From: an uncultured Clostridia bacterium
Lineage (GTDB): Bacteria > Bacillota > Clostridia > Oscillospirales > Ruminococcaceae
Assembly (NCBI GenBank): GCA_944388825.1
Contig: CALXKG010000055.1
Span: forward strand, 1 to 5,455
Direction: 5' to 3'
Length of the DNA stretch: 5,455 nt
A program made the translations under genes and the position numbers. Below the pieces are notes generated by a model, which saw nothing but the letters and a program-made list of their open reading frames with translations, made no database searches and was not told the origin of the DNA. Below are positions 5,437 through 5,455 of this stretch, in pieces (the first letter of the stretch is position 1; the number at the start of each line of letters is the position of its first letter).

Positions 5437-5455
5437 CTTAAGGCAGAGCCTTAAG
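5437..5455. repeat. Perfect 8-bp hairpin at the right edge (cttaaggc / gccttaag)
   Basis: Arms 5437-5444 and 5448-5455 are exact complements around the loop aga. The right arm ends exactly at the window edge, so whether a T-run follows cannot be seen. It could be the stem of a terminator for a transcript from the region, or the last visible unit of a repeat element. Confidence 0.6.

Noticed and set aside
5257..5454. A 65-codon + strand frame after guaB
   Set aside because: It begins inside the terminator T-tract, has no ribosome site, and crosses several hairpins; it is most likely chance.
1..5455. CRISPR array, transposase, tRNA or rRNA
   Set aside because: No spaced direct repeats, no transposase-like protein and no cloverleaf or rRNA-like sequence was found on either strand.

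Overview
The window looks like a stretch of chromosome from a GC-rich member of the Firmicutes, most likely class Clostridia (Oscillospiraceae/Ruminococcaceae-like). Four things point there: a LytR-CpsA-Psr (LCP) wall-polymer protein, strong AGGAGG-type ribosome sites, sigma-A-like promoters with 17-bp spacers (TTTTCA/TACAAT and TAGACA/TACAAT), and compact U-tailed terminators. The genus cannot be fixed from the sequence. All four genes are on the + strand.

Layout. (1) Positions 2-1291 hold the 3' part of an LCP gene. Its frame is open to the left edge. It encodes a striking Gly/Tyr/Asp-rich cytoplasmic tail, a very basic juxtamembrane stretch, one membrane helix and an extracytoplasmic LCP catalytic domain. 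A hairpin terminator (1297-1333) follows. (2) Positions 1340-3509 form a two-gene operon with its own promoter: a 12-helix major facilitator transporter (start ATG 1402) and, 14 bp later, an aminoglycoside/choline-kinase-fold phosphotransferase. The substrate of both is unknown. (3) Positions 3510-3707 are a promoter region with an 11-bp perfect inverted repeat, A-tracts, a good promoter and a short leader. (4) Positions 3708-5213 encode IMP dehydrogenase (guaB), the first committed step of GMP synthesis. It belongs to the divergent subtype best known from the protist Tritrichomonas foetus. A strong terminator ends it (5224-5258). (5) Positions 5259-5455 contain no convincing gene but several consecutive hairpins. 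They may be a repeat element or an untranslated structured RNA.

The LCP protein (envelope assembly) and guaB (nucleotide synthesis) are separate transcription units with no evident functional link. The transporter and kinase probably act on the same or related small molecules, as import followed by phosphorylation or as efflux plus inactivation; the sequence does not decide which. No defence system, CRISPR array, transposase, tRNA or rRNA was seen. The most unusual items are the tyrosine-glycine repeat tail on the LCP protein, the unassigned transporter-kinase pair and the hairpin cluster at the right edge.
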